A DNA stretch of 37,945 nucleotides from Superficieibacter electus (lineage in GTDB: Bacteria; Pseudomonadota; Gammaproteobacteria; Enterobacterales; Enterobacteriaceae). The position numbers and the translations under genes were made by a program. The notes beneath the pieces are model-generated. The model was not told where the DNA came from, did not search any database, and saw only the letters and a program-made list of their open reading frames with translations. The DNA lies in assembly GCF_002915575.1 (NCBI RefSeq), contig NZ_PQGD01000031.1, forward strand, positions 1-37,945, written 5' to 3'. Each line of letters starts with the position of its first letter. Positions within the stretch are counted from its first letter, which is position 1. This document shows positions 19,867-33,851 of the stretch, one piece after another.

Positions 19867-22536
19867 TTATACCGCTGCAATCTTAATACTATTTTTAGTT
19901 TGCAGGTAAGGCGGCGACGTTATTCCGCATGGAGCCAGTTGCCCTCCCTGCCAGGCACTTTTCGCGTAATAATGATTAGCGGCAGAAGGATATACCACGA
20001 CAGCCAGCGCGTTCTTTTTACGCAGCAGATGTGCTGGTAGCGTAAACCGATATTCTGGCCATCCTTTTTCCCCGACCTGTTGCCCGTTAAGCCATACTTC
20101 TACACTGCCCGATACGTTTGGTAAACAGAGCTGCGCATCGTCTACGATAGCATCAAATTCAATATCAAGTTGATACCGGCCCGCGCCACACCAGTCATTC
20201 AGGCCCTGTAATTCCCATCCGCGATCCACTTCAACAGGGCGGGAAATATTATCGACCACCAGTTGCCAGTGTTTATCCAGTACGATGGTATGAATACGTC
20301 TTTCTGTATGAAGTGAAAAGCAGCGAACATCTCCCGCATTAACCCTGACAGGATAGCTTTCACTGACATCTTCGGCCAGACAGTTGACATCTCCCGTCGC
20401 GATTTGCCATTCACATAACCGACCTGACAGCGCGGGGAAATGCAGCCAGGCATGCAATGGAGCATCGCTATCATTGAACAGTGTAAAATACTCTGTGGTG
20501 TCATCATGCGTTATTCGCGTCCAGACCTGTCCATTTTGTGGCGCAAATCCGATATAAGGTCGGGTGGTTTTCAGGTCTGCTGGTAATGTATCCTGTATTA
20601 CACAGCACCGTTCATGCTTATTGATAAATTTGGTTAGACGTTCCCCAAGCCCCGGCTCAAACCCCGATGCTTCGCTATGCGTCATATGCTTACCCGCGAT
20701 CAGTAATCGTCCTCCTGCGCACACGAAACTCTCCAGGCGCAGCAACGTCTCAATCGACCGTACAACTTTCATATCCGTCAGTAGCAACGCTGGATAATAT
20801 TCCCCATTGATTAAACTATCCTGCGCCTGCAACACGTTATCTTCATCAATAAAGAAATATTCATAGCCTTCTGCGCTAAGTCGCTGCGCCCAGCGCGCAC
20901 CGGTTGCGCCTTCTTCACCGTCAATGCCGTAATGCCAGAACGTGCGCTTCGGATAGATAATACCGATATCGATATAAGGATCACCGAAATCAAGAAACTC
21001 AGACAGACGCCCGGACTCCCGGGCAAAGCTGGCATGAAAAGGATACCAGGGCTGAAAGTTAATGCCTGGAGCAAAATCAAACCGTGGATTATTTAATACG
21101 CTGTCATCTGACGTTCCATCCGTTAACCAGAAAGCATGGATTAAAAATTGCTTTGCTCCCAGAAGATGATGACGGAATGCCTGCTTTCTGTATTCATGTA
21201 ATGAAAGCTCCCACTGGCCCGCCGCGAAATGTGTTCCGGGCAGTACACGGGCGTAGTATTGCTCTACAATGCATCCCTTGCGGCCATGTGAACGTGCAAC
21301 AGAGTCACCGACTTTAGCCGCCATCTGCGGATCGTTATTCCGTGAATCGACTGCCGTAATATCCCGCCATCCATCAAGCGCAAAGTAATCCATGGCAAAA
21401 TTACAGCGGTTATCCTCGGTAATGATTTTACTGGCAAAATCCCAACTGCTGACATGCCCTAAGACTTCGTGTCCGCTGAGCAAAACATTTCGCTGGCGGC
21501 ACCAGGCGGCAAGCTCACCGAAAAATGATGTCATTGCCAATTGTGAGTAATGCGAGAAAAACGCGCAGCGACGCCGTGCAGTACGATCGCCAATGTCCAT
21601 AATTAACGACAATAATATTTCAGGTAACGCGTCCTCCGTTTCCAGTGAATCAATAAGACGACGATCAAACATCAGCGAGGATTTCACCGGCCCAGAATGT
21701 TCCCGCCACTGCCAGAAGCAGCTATGTGGCTGGTCGAAAAACATATACGCAACCGTTTTGCCGAAATGATCGCCAAAGGCATGCGCATAGGGCTCATAGC
21801 CAACGCGAATGAAATTTTTCGCTGCCTCCGGCATCAAATAATTAATCATTCTGGAAGTACGGCAACGCGCGGCAGCAAACAGACTCACAACGGTATTTTC
21901 CCGCCACGGCAGTTTATCAACATCAAACTCGACACTTAGCCTCCCGGACGTGGCCTCCACTGTGCGGGCGCAATATGCAACATCGATAACATTATCTGTG
22001 TCGAACGTGTCAGAAAGCGGTGTGGCATAAGCGGCCACAATTTCCCACTCATCCCAGGCCGGTCTACCCTCTTCAAATATCCAGTCCATACCGCACTGCT
22101 GCAAGGCCAGGGCATCAGCGGAACGAATATCGGAAATAGAGCAGGTAATTACCCTTTCAGAAACCTTTCCCTGTGCCTGGCTCCAGAAAAGGTGGCGCTC
22201 GCGAAGCTCATCATGCCCGGCAACCGTTCTTCCGCCTGCATGCCCGGAAAGCCAATTGTAGTCATCATATACTCCCATCATCAGGCCCAGTTCAGCGGCC
22301 TTATCCGCCGTATAGCGACAGGCTTCCAGCCACGCATTGCTGAGATATTCTTCCAGGGGCAAACTTAAACGTGCAGCGATTTGAAACGATCCGAATCCCC
22401 CTTCTTTTAATTGCAGCAATTGCTGATCTATTTGTTGCGAGTTGGGGATCGTATGCCAGAACCAGTACGTTGCAGGAGCATGCCAGACATCCGGGTTCTG
22501 AAAACGTTGCAGGGCTTCCGGTAAAGGATTATTCAT
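19867..22536 (-). CDS. GH106-like glycoside hydrolase, cytoplasmic
   Basis: The 889-residue protein resembles the large GH106 (alpha-L-rhamnosidase) and related hydrolases. Features seen: an N-terminal PATYWFWHTIP with QLLQLKEGGFGSFQI (20-52), the family-like VYDDYNWLSGHAGG (89-102), SGHE with E357, IVEQYYAR with E425 as candidate acidic catalytic residues, and a C-terminal jelly-roll sugar-binding domain (about 760-875; YQLDIEFD, VEVWLNGQQVGE). There is no signal peptide, whereas GH106 rhamnosidases are commonly exported, so it should act on an imported substrate. Its start overlaps the permease end by 8 bases after AAGGATAAC. True specificity is unknown; the assignment is by motif memory. 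Confidence 0.72.
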   Translation of the reverse strand: MNNPLPEALQRFQNPDVWHAPATYWFWHTIPNSQQIDQQLLQLKEGGFGSFQIAARLSLPLEEYLSNAWLEACRYTADKAAELGLMMGVYDDYNWLSGHAGGRTVAGHDELRERHLFWSQAQGKVSERVITCSISDIRSADALALQQCGMDWIFEEGRPAWDEWEIVAAYATPLSDTFDTDNVIDVAYCARTVEATSGRLSVEFDVDKLPWRENTVVSLFAAARCRTSRMINYLMPEAAKNFIRVGYEPYAHAFGDHFGKTVAYMFFDQPHSCFWQWREHSGPVKSSLMFDRRLIDSLETEDALPEILLSLIMDIGDRTARRRCAFFSHYSQLAMTSFFGELAAWCRQRNVLLSGHEVLGHVSSWDFASKIITEDNRCNFAMDYFALDGWRDITAVDSRNNDPQMAAKVGDSVARSHGRKGCIVEQYYARVLPGTHFAAGQWELSLHEYRKQAFRHHLLGAKQFLIHAFWLTDGTSDDSVLNNPRFDFAPGINFQPWYPFHASFARESGRLSEFLDFGDPYIDIGIIYPKRTFWHYGIDGEEGATGARWAQRLSAEGYEYFFIDEDNVLQAQDSLINGEYYPALLLTDMKVVRSIETLLRLESFVCAGGRLLIAGKHMTHSEASGFEPGLGERLTKFINKHERCCVIQDTLPADLKTTRPYIGFAPQNGQVWTRITHDDTTEYFTLFNDSDAPLHAWLHFPALSGRLCEWQIATGDVNCLAEDVSESYPVRVNAGDVRCFSLHTERRIHTIVLDKHWQLVVDNISRPVEVDRGWELQGLNDWCGAGRYQLDIEFDAIVDDAQLCLPNVSGSVEVWLNGQQVGEKGWPEYRFTLPAHLLRKKNALAVVVYPSAANHYYAKSAWQGGQLAPCGITSPPYLQTKNSIKIAAV

Positions 22537-24034
22537 GGTTGTTATCCTTTACGTCGATTGTTGAAGGAAGAACATCAAAATGACAGAGATAGGTCAAAAT
22601 AGCGTACAACGTCGCTCCCACCAGCATCGCCACCACAACGCCGATATTCGCCGTCGCAAATACGCTGGTTTTGGTTTCCTCGGTCAGCAAAAAACCAACC
22701 AGATGCGCAATCCACGGATCGCCAGACGTAATGGTCCCCATCCCTACGACGGATGCAATAAAAAGCGACAATAGAGCAGTCCACCGACCATTACGCCCAC
22801 CAGCACCGGAAGGTTGGGCCATAGCCGTATTCCAGTTCAGGCGTTTTTGTCGGGCAAAATCGACCAGCTGGATAGCCCCCATCGATCCCAGTACAACGGA
22901 AACTGTTGCCAGGAAGGATTGAAACGTTGCCAGGAAAGAATCGGAAATAAATAACAGATAGAATGCGCCAAAAGCGATGATAACGGCATTGAGCGCCGTT
23001 GTTGTGGAACGGCTGGCCGGGACGCCCATCGCCAGCAGTGCCAGACCGGAACTGTAAACCCCGGTAATAGCCGCCGCGAGCAGTGAGATAATAATTACAA
23101 TGGAAAAAGGAACATAAAACCAAAAAGGTAAGAAGGACGTTAATGCAGCGATGGGTTCGGAAGCTGCCGCGTTGCTCAGCGCGGGATTGCTGTCTGCCAG
23201 CAGTGCGCCCAGGATCAACAGGATAGATACCGGTAGCGAGATGCCCATAGAGGTCCAGAAAACCACTTTTCTTGCCGGCGTGCTGCGTGGAAGGTATCGG
23301 GCAAAGTCGCCGCCATAGTTGAGGAACCCCAGCCCAACCATGGTCATCGCCATTACCATCCCACCAATAAAGGTTAATAGACCCGCGTCCGGGGTTGTGC
23401 CGGATTGAGACCAGTGGATATGTGGCATGATGAGAATAATAAAGATAATACTCATCCCCCCGGTCAACCATGCAATGTACTTCTCAACTTTCATGATGAG
23501 TTGATGGCCATAAATGGCGACCGACATCGTCAACGCCAGCGTCACAACAAACCAGCCTAAAAGGCATGTCAGAGTAGGGTGACCACCCTCTGCGGCAAAC
23601 ACGGCGGGCCATAACGTGGCAAATAATGACGCCCCCGTCGTAGAAGAAAGCGTAATAATCGTCACCTTCCAGCCCATGTTCGAAATATAAGCAAATAACG
23701 TGGGAATTTTATTACCATGGTAACCGAAGGCAAAACGTGTCTGCGTTAGCGTTGGCAAGCCGGTGCGTGGTCCTCCAACGGCAAGTACGCCGACAAGCGT
23801 GCTGGAAAGAAAATATCCCAGTACGCCAGCGAAAATAGCCTGCCACAGGCTTAATCCCAATGAGTAAACATAAATCCCGTACGTAATTCCAAGAATTGAG
23901 ACGTTCCAGGAAAACCAAATTGGAAAAAGTCCGGCGGGTGTACCGTACCGTTCATTGTCTGTAACCGGGTTGACGCCATTCGTTTCAACCTTCATCGGCC
24001 CGGATGCATCAACCGTATTTTGCACTTGAGTCAT
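22529..24034 (-). CDS. NCS1-family permease (cytosine/purine/allantoin transporter type)
   Basis: The 501-residue protein has about 12 membrane segments and the NCS1 pattern: NERYGTPAGLFPIWFSWN before helix 1, GPRTGLPTLTQTRFAFGYHG around helix 3, and LNYGGDFARYLPR in the middle. NCS1 proteins take up nucleobases, hydantoins, allantoin or thiamin-like compounds with Na+ or H+. The ATG at 24034 follows AAGGAAATAAGACG; a longer frame runs back into the kinase gene but is a shadow. It begins 4 bases after the kinase stop and overlaps the hydrolase start, so the three genes form one operon. The pairing with a glycosidase and sugar kinase suggests a nucleoside- or glycoside-like substrate. Confidence 0.88.
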   Translation of the reverse strand: MTQVQNTVDASGPMKVETNGVNPVTDNERYGTPAGLFPIWFSWNVSILGITYGIYVYSLGLSLWQAIFAGVLGYFLSSTLVGVLAVGGPRTGLPTLTQTRFAFGYHGNKIPTLFAYISNMGWKVTIITLSSTTGASLFATLWPAVFAAEGGHPTLTCLLGWFVVTLALTMSVAIYGHQLIMKVEKYIAWLTGGMSIIFIILIMPHIHWSQSGTTPDAGLLTFIGGMVMAMTMVGLGFLNYGGDFARYLPRSTPARKVVFWTSMGISLPVSILLILGALLADSNPALSNAAASEPIAALTSFLPFWFYVPFSIVIIISLLAAAITGVYSSGLALLAMGVPASRSTTTALNAVIIAFGAFYLLFISDSFLATFQSFLATVSVVLGSMGAIQLVDFARQKRLNWNTAMAQPSGAGGRNGRWTALLSLFIASVVGMGTITSGDPWIAHLVGFLLTEETKTSVFATANIGVVVAMLVGATLYAILTYLCHFDVLPSTIDVKDNNHE

Positions 24035-24038
24035 CGTC

Positions 24039-24968
24039 TTATTTCCTTTCATATTGAACAAGGCGTGATAACACATTTTGATAATCAGGCATACTGGCAG
24101 CACCTTCTCGCTCGACCGCCAGAGACGCAAACGCACAAGCAAATTTTGCGGCTGAATGCAGTGACTGCTCTTTAGCCATAGCAGCGGCAAATGCACCGTT
24201 GAACGCATCGCCTGCACCAGTTGTATCAACAGTAACGGCTTTCAGTGCCGGAATATGGGTAAACTGTTTACCGTCATAGATCAGCACGCCTTGTGAACCC
24301 ATCGTAATGATGATGTTTTTGGCTCCCATTGATTTAATCACTCGCGCTGCATCTTTAGCGCTCGCTATATCATTAACCTCAACCCCTGACATTAGTGAGG
24401 CTTCAGTTTCATTCGGCGTTAAATAATCAACATAAGGTAAACAGGTAGCCGCGTGCTCAGAATAAGGTGCCGGATTAAGTATTGTTTTTACCCCCAGACT
24501 GGACGCCATCATTAATGCTTTATGCGTTGCCTCGATGTTGTTTTCCAGTTGGGTTAAAAATATTTTCGCATCAGCCAGTTCACTGGCTATATTCGCCACC
24601 TCACTTTCAGTGATATATTGATTAGCACCGGAATAAATCGCAATCATATTTTCACCATCTGACTGTGAAACATATATAATCGCGCTGCCGGTTTTATGCT
24701 CCTCATCCTGGTATAACGTAAAGCTGTCAATATCTGATGAAGAGAGGTGATCATGTGCCATCTTGCTGAAATGGTCATTTCCTACTTTACCTACAAAATG
24801 CACCTGAACCTGGCATTTACTGGCGGCCAGCGCCTGGTTAGCGCCCTTACCACCGGGGCCAATGATAGTGTTACTGGCGAGAAGCGACTCTCCATTTTTA
24901 GGAAATCGTTCAACATTAGCAATGATATCGACGTTAAACGATCCTAATATACAGACTTTATTCTTCAT
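24039..24968 (-). CDS. Possible independent kinase start within the fusion
   Basis: An in-frame ATG at 24968 is preceded by AAAAAAGGACAAAGG, a stronger ribosome binding site than that of many genes here. Initiation there would yield a stand-alone 309-residue ribokinase-like enzyme (MKNKVCILGSFNVDIIANVE). This is an alternative product of the same gene, not a separate one, and is inferred only from the start context and length. Confidence 0.5.
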   Translation of the reverse strand: MKNKVCILGSFNVDIIANVERFPKNGESLLASNTIIGPGGKGANQALAASKCQVQVHFVGKVGNDHFSKMAHDHLSSSDIDSFTLYQDEEHKTGSAIIYVSQSDGENMIAIYSGANQYITESEVANIASELADAKIFLTQLENNIEATHKALMMASSLGVKTILNPAPYSEHAATCLPYVDYLTPNETEASLMSGVEVNDIASAKDAARVIKSMGAKNIIITMGSQGVLIYDGKQFTHIPALKAVTVDTTGAGDAFNGAFAAAMAKEQSLHSAAKFACAFASLAVEREGAASMPDYQNVLSRLVQYERK

Positions 24969-25262
24969 CCTTTGTCCTTTTTTCTTTAAGGCAGAAGTGC
25001 TGCGTCCTTGTCGGTCAACCTGATTCAGAAATTTTACTATTGAAGGGCCAAAATCATTAACAGACTTAGAGCGAAAAATTCGGCGTAATATTATAGCTCC
25101 ACCATGGCAGCGTTGAATAAATTCTTGCCCGGCAAGTATATTCAAATCATTACGAATAGTTTCCTTACTGACCGAGAATAAAACGGCGAGTTGATTAACC
25201 GTAGCTCGTTCATGCTTATTCAGATATGCTAATATTTCACGCTGCCGCTCTTTACTGAACAT
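24039..25262 (-). CDS. DeoR-type HTH domain fused to a ribokinase-family (PfkB) sugar kinase
   Basis: The 407-residue product joins a DeoR-type winged helix (residues about 1-57: QREILAYLNKHERATVNQLA, then VSKETIRNDLNIL and RCHGGA) by a basic linker of about 40 residues to a full ribokinase. In kinase numbering from the internal Met at 24968: substrate loop GGKGAN (39-44), NPAP (165-168), and the catalytic DTTGAGDAF with D254. The kinase part alone is 309 residues, the usual RbsK length, and its internal ATG has its own AAGGACAAAGG. I start the fusion at the ATG at 25262 after GAGGGG; GTG at 25277 is possible. It probably phosphorylates a pentose-like sugar and may regulate its own operon. 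Confidence 0.87.
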   Translation of the reverse strand: MFSKERQREILAYLNKHERATVNQLAVLFSVSKETIRNDLNILAGQEFIQRCHGGAIILRRIFRSKSVNDFGPSIVKFLNQVDRQGRSTSALKKKGQRMKNKVCILGSFNVDIIANVERFPKNGESLLASNTIIGPGGKGANQALAASKCQVQVHFVGKVGNDHFSKMAHDHLSSSDIDSFTLYQDEEHKTGSAIIYVSQSDGENMIAIYSGANQYITESEVANIASELADAKIFLTQLENNIEATHKALMMASSLGVKTILNPAPYSEHAATCLPYVDYLTPNETEASLMSGVEVNDIASAKDAARVIKSMGAKNIIITMGSQGVLIYDGKQFTHIPALKAVTVDTTGAGDAFNGAFAAAMAKEQSLHSAAKFACAFASLAVEREGAASMPDYQNVLSRLVQYERK

Positions 25263-25281
25263 AATTACCCCTCGCACTATA

Positions 25282-25297
25282 GTTATATTTGTTATAT
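25282..25297. promoter_or_regulatory. Direct repeat upstream of the HTH-kinase operon
   Basis: GTTATAT occurs twice (25282-25288 and 25291-25297) with a 9-base period, 20-35 bases before the start codon, in an AT-rich segment that should hold the promoter (TATAAC on the minus strand). It is a candidate regulator site; I could not assign a -35. Confidence 0.35.
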
Positions 25298-25472
25298 CAC
25301 ATTCATTCCATGAACCCTTTCACAGATATCCCGAAAAAACAAAAACAAACGGGAATGCATTCATTAAACGCTTTTAAATACATACAGATAAGCATGTCTT
25401 GATGGGTTTTAAGCAGGTAAGGTGCCGGGAAACAAGGCGGGCATTTTCGGTGTTGAAAAACAGAATATAAAA

Positions 25473-25501
25473 AAAGCCAGTCAGGAAACCTGACTGGCTT
25501 T
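25473..25501 (-). terminator. rpoBC terminator
   Basis: On the minus strand AAAGCCAGTCAGG-TTT-CCTGACTGGCTTT is a perfect 13-bp stem with a 3-base loop, running into TTTTATATTC. It lies 22 bases after rpoC stops and ends the rplJL-rpoBC transcript. The symmetrical A and T runs could also let it work rightward. Confidence 0.93.
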
Positions 25502-25523
25502 TATACTATCGGGCGCTCAACGA

Positions 25524-29747
<4,224 letters not shown>

Positions 29748-29822
29748 GGATTTGCTCCCGTCGGAGTTAGCACAATCTGGCGCTGGCTGTTACGCCAGCA
29801 CCAGTGACCTGTTGAGCGAGAG

Positions 29823-32800
29823 TTACTCGTCTTCCAGCTCGATGTTGATACCCAGCGAACGAATCTCTTTCAACAGTACGTTGAAGGATTCCGGCATGCC
29901 CGGTTCCATCTGATGGTTGCCGTCCACGATGTTTTTATACATCTTGGTACGACCGTTGACGTCATCAGACTTAACGGTGAGCATTTCCTGCAGGGTGTAT
30001 GCTGCGCCATAAGCTTCCAGCGCCCACACTTCCATCTCCCCGAAGCGCTGACCACCGAACTGTGCCTTACCACCCAGCGGCTGCTGAGTTACCAGGCTGT
30101 AAGAACCGGTGGAACGCGCGTGCATTTTGTCATCAACCAGGTGGTTCAGTTTCAGCATGTACATGTAACCGACGGTTACCTGACGCTCAAACTGCTCACC
30201 GGTACGGCCGTCGAACAGGGTGATTTGACCAGACGTCGGCAGGCCACCCAGCTGTAACAGCTCTTTGATTTCAGACTCTTTCGCACCGTCGAACACCGGC
30301 GTGGCGATCGGCATACCTTTTTTCAGGTTCTCAGCCAGACGCAGAACTTCTTCATCGCTGAAGGTATTCAGGTCAACTTTCTGACGAACGTCAGCGCCCA
30401 GATCGTAGGCACGCTGGATGAACTCGCGCAGTTTGGCAACTTCCTGCTGCTGCTTCAGCATGGCGTTAATCTGATCGCCAATACCTTTCGCAGCCATACC
30501 CAGGTGAGTTTCCAGGATCTGACCGATGTTCATACGAGACGGTACGCCCAGCGGGTTCAGTACGATATCTACCGGGGTACCGTTAGCATCGTGCGGCATA
30601 TCTTCGATCGGGTTGATCTTAGAGATAACACCCTTGTTACCGTGACGGCCTGCCATCTTGTCACCCGGCTGAATCCGACGTTTAACCGCCAGATACACTT
30701 TAACAATCTTCAGCACGCCCGGTGCCAGATCGTCGCCCTGAGTGATTTTACGGCGTTTCGCTTCGAGTTTTTTCTCGAACTCGTGTTTCAGTTCGTCGTA
30801 CTGCTCAGCCAGCTGTTCCAGCTGATTTTGTTTCTCTTCGTCGGTCAGGCCGAGTTCCAGCCAGCGATCGCGTGGCAGCTTGTCGAGTTTCTCAGCTTCA
30901 ACGCCACCGGCAACCAGCACCGCGTAGATACGGCTAAACAGGCCCGCTTCGAGGATCTGCAGTTCTTCAGACAGGTCTTTTTTCGCCTGCTTGAGCTGCA
31001 TTTCTTCGATTTCCAGCGCACGTTTGTCTTTTTCCACGCCATCACGGGTAAAGACCTGAACGTCGATAATGGTACCGGAAACACCGTTTGGTACGCGCAG
31101 AGAAGAGTCTTTCACGTCAGACGCTTTCTCACCGAAGATCGCACGCAGCAGTTTTTCTTCTGGCGTCAGCTGGGTTTCACCTTTCGGCGTTACCTTACCC
31201 ACCAGAATGTCGCCACCGGTCACTTCCGCACCGATATAAACGATACCGGATTCATCCAGTTTGGAGAGCGCAGCTTCACCCACGTTCGGGATGTCAGCGG
31301 TGATCTCTTCCGGCCCCAGCTTGGTGTCACGAGACACACATGCCAGTTCCTGAATGTGGATGGTGGTGAAACGGTCTTCCTGGACAACACGCTCGGAGAC
31401 GAGGATGGAGTCTTCGAAGTTATAACCATTCCATGGCATGAATGCCACGCGCATGTTCTGACCCAGCGCCAGTTCACCGAGGTCGGTGGACGGACCGTCT
31501 GCCAGCACATCACCACGTTCTACCGGCTCGCCCAGAGATACGCAAGGCATCTGGTTGATACAGGTGTTCTGGTTTGAACGGGTGTATTTGGTCAGGTTAT
31601 AAATGTCGATACCTGCTTCGCCCGGGTACATCTCGTCTTCGTTAACTTTGATAACGATACGGGAAGCATCCACGTACTGAACAGTACCGCCACGTTTAGC
31701 CACTGCAGTAACACCGGAGTCAACGGCAACAGCACGTTCCATACCGGTACCCACCAGCGGCTTATCAGCACGCAGAGTCGGAACCGCCTGACGTTGCATG
31801 TTCGCACCCATCAATGCACGGTTGGCGTCATCGTGTTCCAGGAACGGGATCAGGGACGCACCGACGGATACCACCTGCTGGGTGGATACGTCCATGTAGT
31901 CAACCTGGTCACGGCTGAACAAGCTGGATTCGCCTTTACTACGGCAGGTCACCAGATCTTCTACAAAGTGGCCTTCGTCATCCAGGTTGGAGTTCGCCTG
32001 AGCGATAACGTAGTTGCCTTCTTCGATAGCAGACAGGTAATGAATTTCGTCGGTAACTACACCGTCGGTCACTTTACGGTACGGAGTCTCGAGGAAACCG
32101 TATTCGTTTGTCTGTGCGTACACGGACAAGGAGTTGATCAGACCGATGTTCGGACCTTCAGGCGTTTCGATTGGACATACGCGACCATAGTGCGTCGGGT
32201 GTACGTCTCGAACTTCAAAGCCTGCGCGTTCACGGGTCAGACCGCCCGGGCCGAGTGCAGAGATACGACGTTTGTGCGTGATCTCAGACAGCGGGTTGTT
32301 CTGGTCCATAAACTGGGACAGCTGGCTGGAACCGAAGAACTCTTTCACCGCGGCAGAAATCGGCTTGGCGTTGATCATGTCCTGAGGCATCAGGGTATCC
32401 AGATCGCCCAGAGACAGACGCTCTTTCACCGCACGCTCAACACGTACCAGGCCAACGCGGAACTGGTTTTCCGCCATTTCGCCTACGGAACGGATACGAC
32501 GGTTGCCGAGGTGGTCGATATCATCGACTTCGCCTTTACCGTTACGGATATCGATGAGCTTCTTCATCACTTCGATGATGTCGTCTTTGCTCAGGATACC
32601 GGAACCTTCGATTTCGTCGCGCAGCAGAGAACGGTTGAACTTCATACGACCCACCGCAGACAGATCATAGCGGTCTTCGGAGAAGAACAGGTTCTCGAAC
32701 AGGCTTTCAGCCGCTTCGCGAGTCGGCGGCTCACCCGGGCGCATCATGCGGTAAATTTCTACCAGCGCGCTCAGACGATCGTTGGTTGGGTCGACGCGTA

Positions 32801-33851
32801 CCGTTTCAGAAATGTACGGACCGTGATCCAGATCGTTAGTGAACAGCGTTTCGATACGCTTGTGGCCAGACTGGCTCAGCTTAGCCAGCAGATCGAGGCT
32901 CAGCTCCATGTTAGCCGGGCAGATCAGCTCGCCAGTGGATTCGTCAACGTAGTCTTTAGAGGCAACTTTGCCCGCGATGTACTCAACCGGAACTTCGATA
33001 TGTTTGATATCGTCTTTTTCCAGTTGGCGAATATGGCGCGCCGTGATGCGACGACCTTTTTCGACGTACAGTTTGCCGTTAGCCTCAATGTCAAAGGATG
33101 CGGTATCACCACGCAGGCGTTCCGGCACCAGTTCCATTTGCAGCTTGTTGTCGCGGATCTCAAAGACCACTTTTTCAAAGAACAGATCCAGAATCTGCTC
33201 AGTGGTGTAGTTCAGCGCACGCAGAATGATGGTCGCAGGCAGTTTACGGCGACGGTCGATACGCACGAACAGGTTGTCCTTCGGATCGAATTCGAAGTCC
33301 AGCCAGGAACCACGGTAAGGGATGATACGCGCGTTATACAGCACTTTACCCGAAGAGTGGGTTTTGCCTTTGTCGGAGTCAAAGAAGACGCCAGGGCTAC
33401 GGTGCAACTGAGAAACGATAACACGCTCAGTACCGTTGATAACAAAGGTACCATTGTCGGTCATGAGCGGGATTTCGCCCATGTACACTTCTTGTTCTTT
33501 GATGTCTTTAACGGTGCCTTCCGGCGCTTCACGCTCGTAGATCACCAGACGCAGTTTTACACGCAGCGGTGCCGAATAGGTCACGCCACGAATCTGACAT
33601 TCCTGTACGTCAAAGACTGGCTCGCCCAGGCGATAGCTGACGTACTGTAGCTCAGAATTACCGCTATAGCTGGCAATCGGGAAGACGGAACGGAAAGCTG
33701 CTTCCAGACCATACTGCCCTTCGGGATCTTGCTCGATAAACTTCTGAAACGAGTCAAGCTGGATGGAAAGGAGATAAGGAATGTCCAGAACCTGCGGACG
33801 CTTTCCAAAATCCTTACGAATACGTTTTTTCTCGGTATAGGAGTAAACCAT
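29823..33851 (-). CDS. rpoB: RNA polymerase beta subunit
   Basis: The 1342-residue beta subunit is the E. coli length. The rifampicin pocket reads [21 protein letters not shown], with the wild-type Asp, His and Ser at the positions corresponding to E. coli D516, H526 and S531, so no common resistance change is visible. The C-terminal [10 protein letters not shown] and [23 protein letters not shown] are intact. It is separated from rplL by 319 bases with the attenuator and is cotranscribed with rpoC. Confidence 0.99.
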   Translation of the reverse strand: MVYSYTEKKRIRKDFGKRPQVLDIPYLLSIQLDSFQKFIEQDPEGQYGLEAAFRSVFPIASYSGNSELQYVSYRLGEPVFDVQECQIRGVTYSAPLRVKLRLVIYEREAPEGTVKDIKEQEVYMGEIPLMTDNGTFVINGTERVIVSQLHRSPGVFFDSDKGKTHSSGKVLYNARIIPYRGSWLDFEFDPKDNLFVRIDRRRKLPATIILRALNYTTEQILDLFFEKVVFEIRDNKLQMELVPERLRGDTASFDIEANGKLYVEKGRRITARHIRQLEKDDIKHIEVPVEYIAGKVASKDYVDESTGELICPANMELSLDLLAKLSQSGHKRIETLFTNDLDHGPYISETVRVDPTNDRLSALVEIYRMMRPGEPPTREAAESLFENLFFSEDRYDLSAVGRMKFNRSLLRDEIEGSGILSKDDIIEVMKKLIDIRNGKGEVDDIDHLGNRRIRSVGEMAENQFRVGLVRVERAVKERLSLGDLDTLMPQDMINAKPISAAVKEFFGSSQLSQFMDQNNPLSEITHKRRISALGPGGLTRERAGFEVRDVHPTHYGRVCPIETPEGPNIGLINSLSVYAQTNEYGFLETPYRKVTDGVVTDEIHYLSAIEEGNYVIAQANSNLDDEGHFVEDLVTCRSKGESSLFSRDQVDYMDVSTQQVVSVGASLIPFLEHDDANRALMGANMQRQAVPTLRADKPLVGTGMERAVAVDSGVTAVAKRGGTVQYVDASRIVIKVNEDEMYPGEAGIDIYNLTKYTRSNQNTCINQMPCVSLGEPVERGDVLADGPSTDLGELALGQNMRVAFMPWNGYNFEDSILVSERVVQEDRFTTIHIQELACVSRDTKLGPEEITADIPNVGEAALSKLDESGIVYIGAEVTGGDILVGKVTPKGETQLTPEEKLLRAIFGEKASDVKDSSLRVPNGVSGTIIDVQVFTRDGVEKDKRALEIEEMQLKQAKKDLSEELQILEAGLFSRIYAVLVAGGVEAEKLDKLPRDRWLELGLTDEEKQNQLEQLAEQYDELKHEFEKKLEAKRRKITQGDDLAPGVLKIVKVYLAVKRRIQPGDKMAGRHGNKGVISKINPIEDMPHDANGTPVDIVLNPLGVPSRMNIGQILETHLGMAAKGIGDQINAMLKQQQEVAKLREFIQRAYDLGADVRQKVDLNTFSDEEVLRLAENLKKGMPIATPVFDGAKESEIKELLQLGGLPTSGQITLFDGRTGEQFERQVTVGYMYMLKLNHLVDDKMHARSTGSYSLVTQQPLGGKAQFGGQRFGEMEVWALEAYGAAYTLQEMLTVKSDDVNGRTKMYKNIVDGNHQMEPGMPESFNVLLKEIRSLGINIELEDE

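Noticed and set aside
22529-22536. Frameshift between permease and hydrolase
   Set aside because: The 8-base overlap is a normal coupled stop-start, and both proteins have intact ends.
24035-24229. N-terminal extension of the NCS1 permease
   Set aside because: The extra 65 residues are an out-of-frame reading of the kinase 3' end; the ATG at 24034 has a ribosome site and starts a normal NCS1 N-terminus.
31794-33650. 618-codon open frame on the plus strand opposite rpoB
   Set aside because: Same cause as the rpoC antisense frame; the product resembles no protein family I know.
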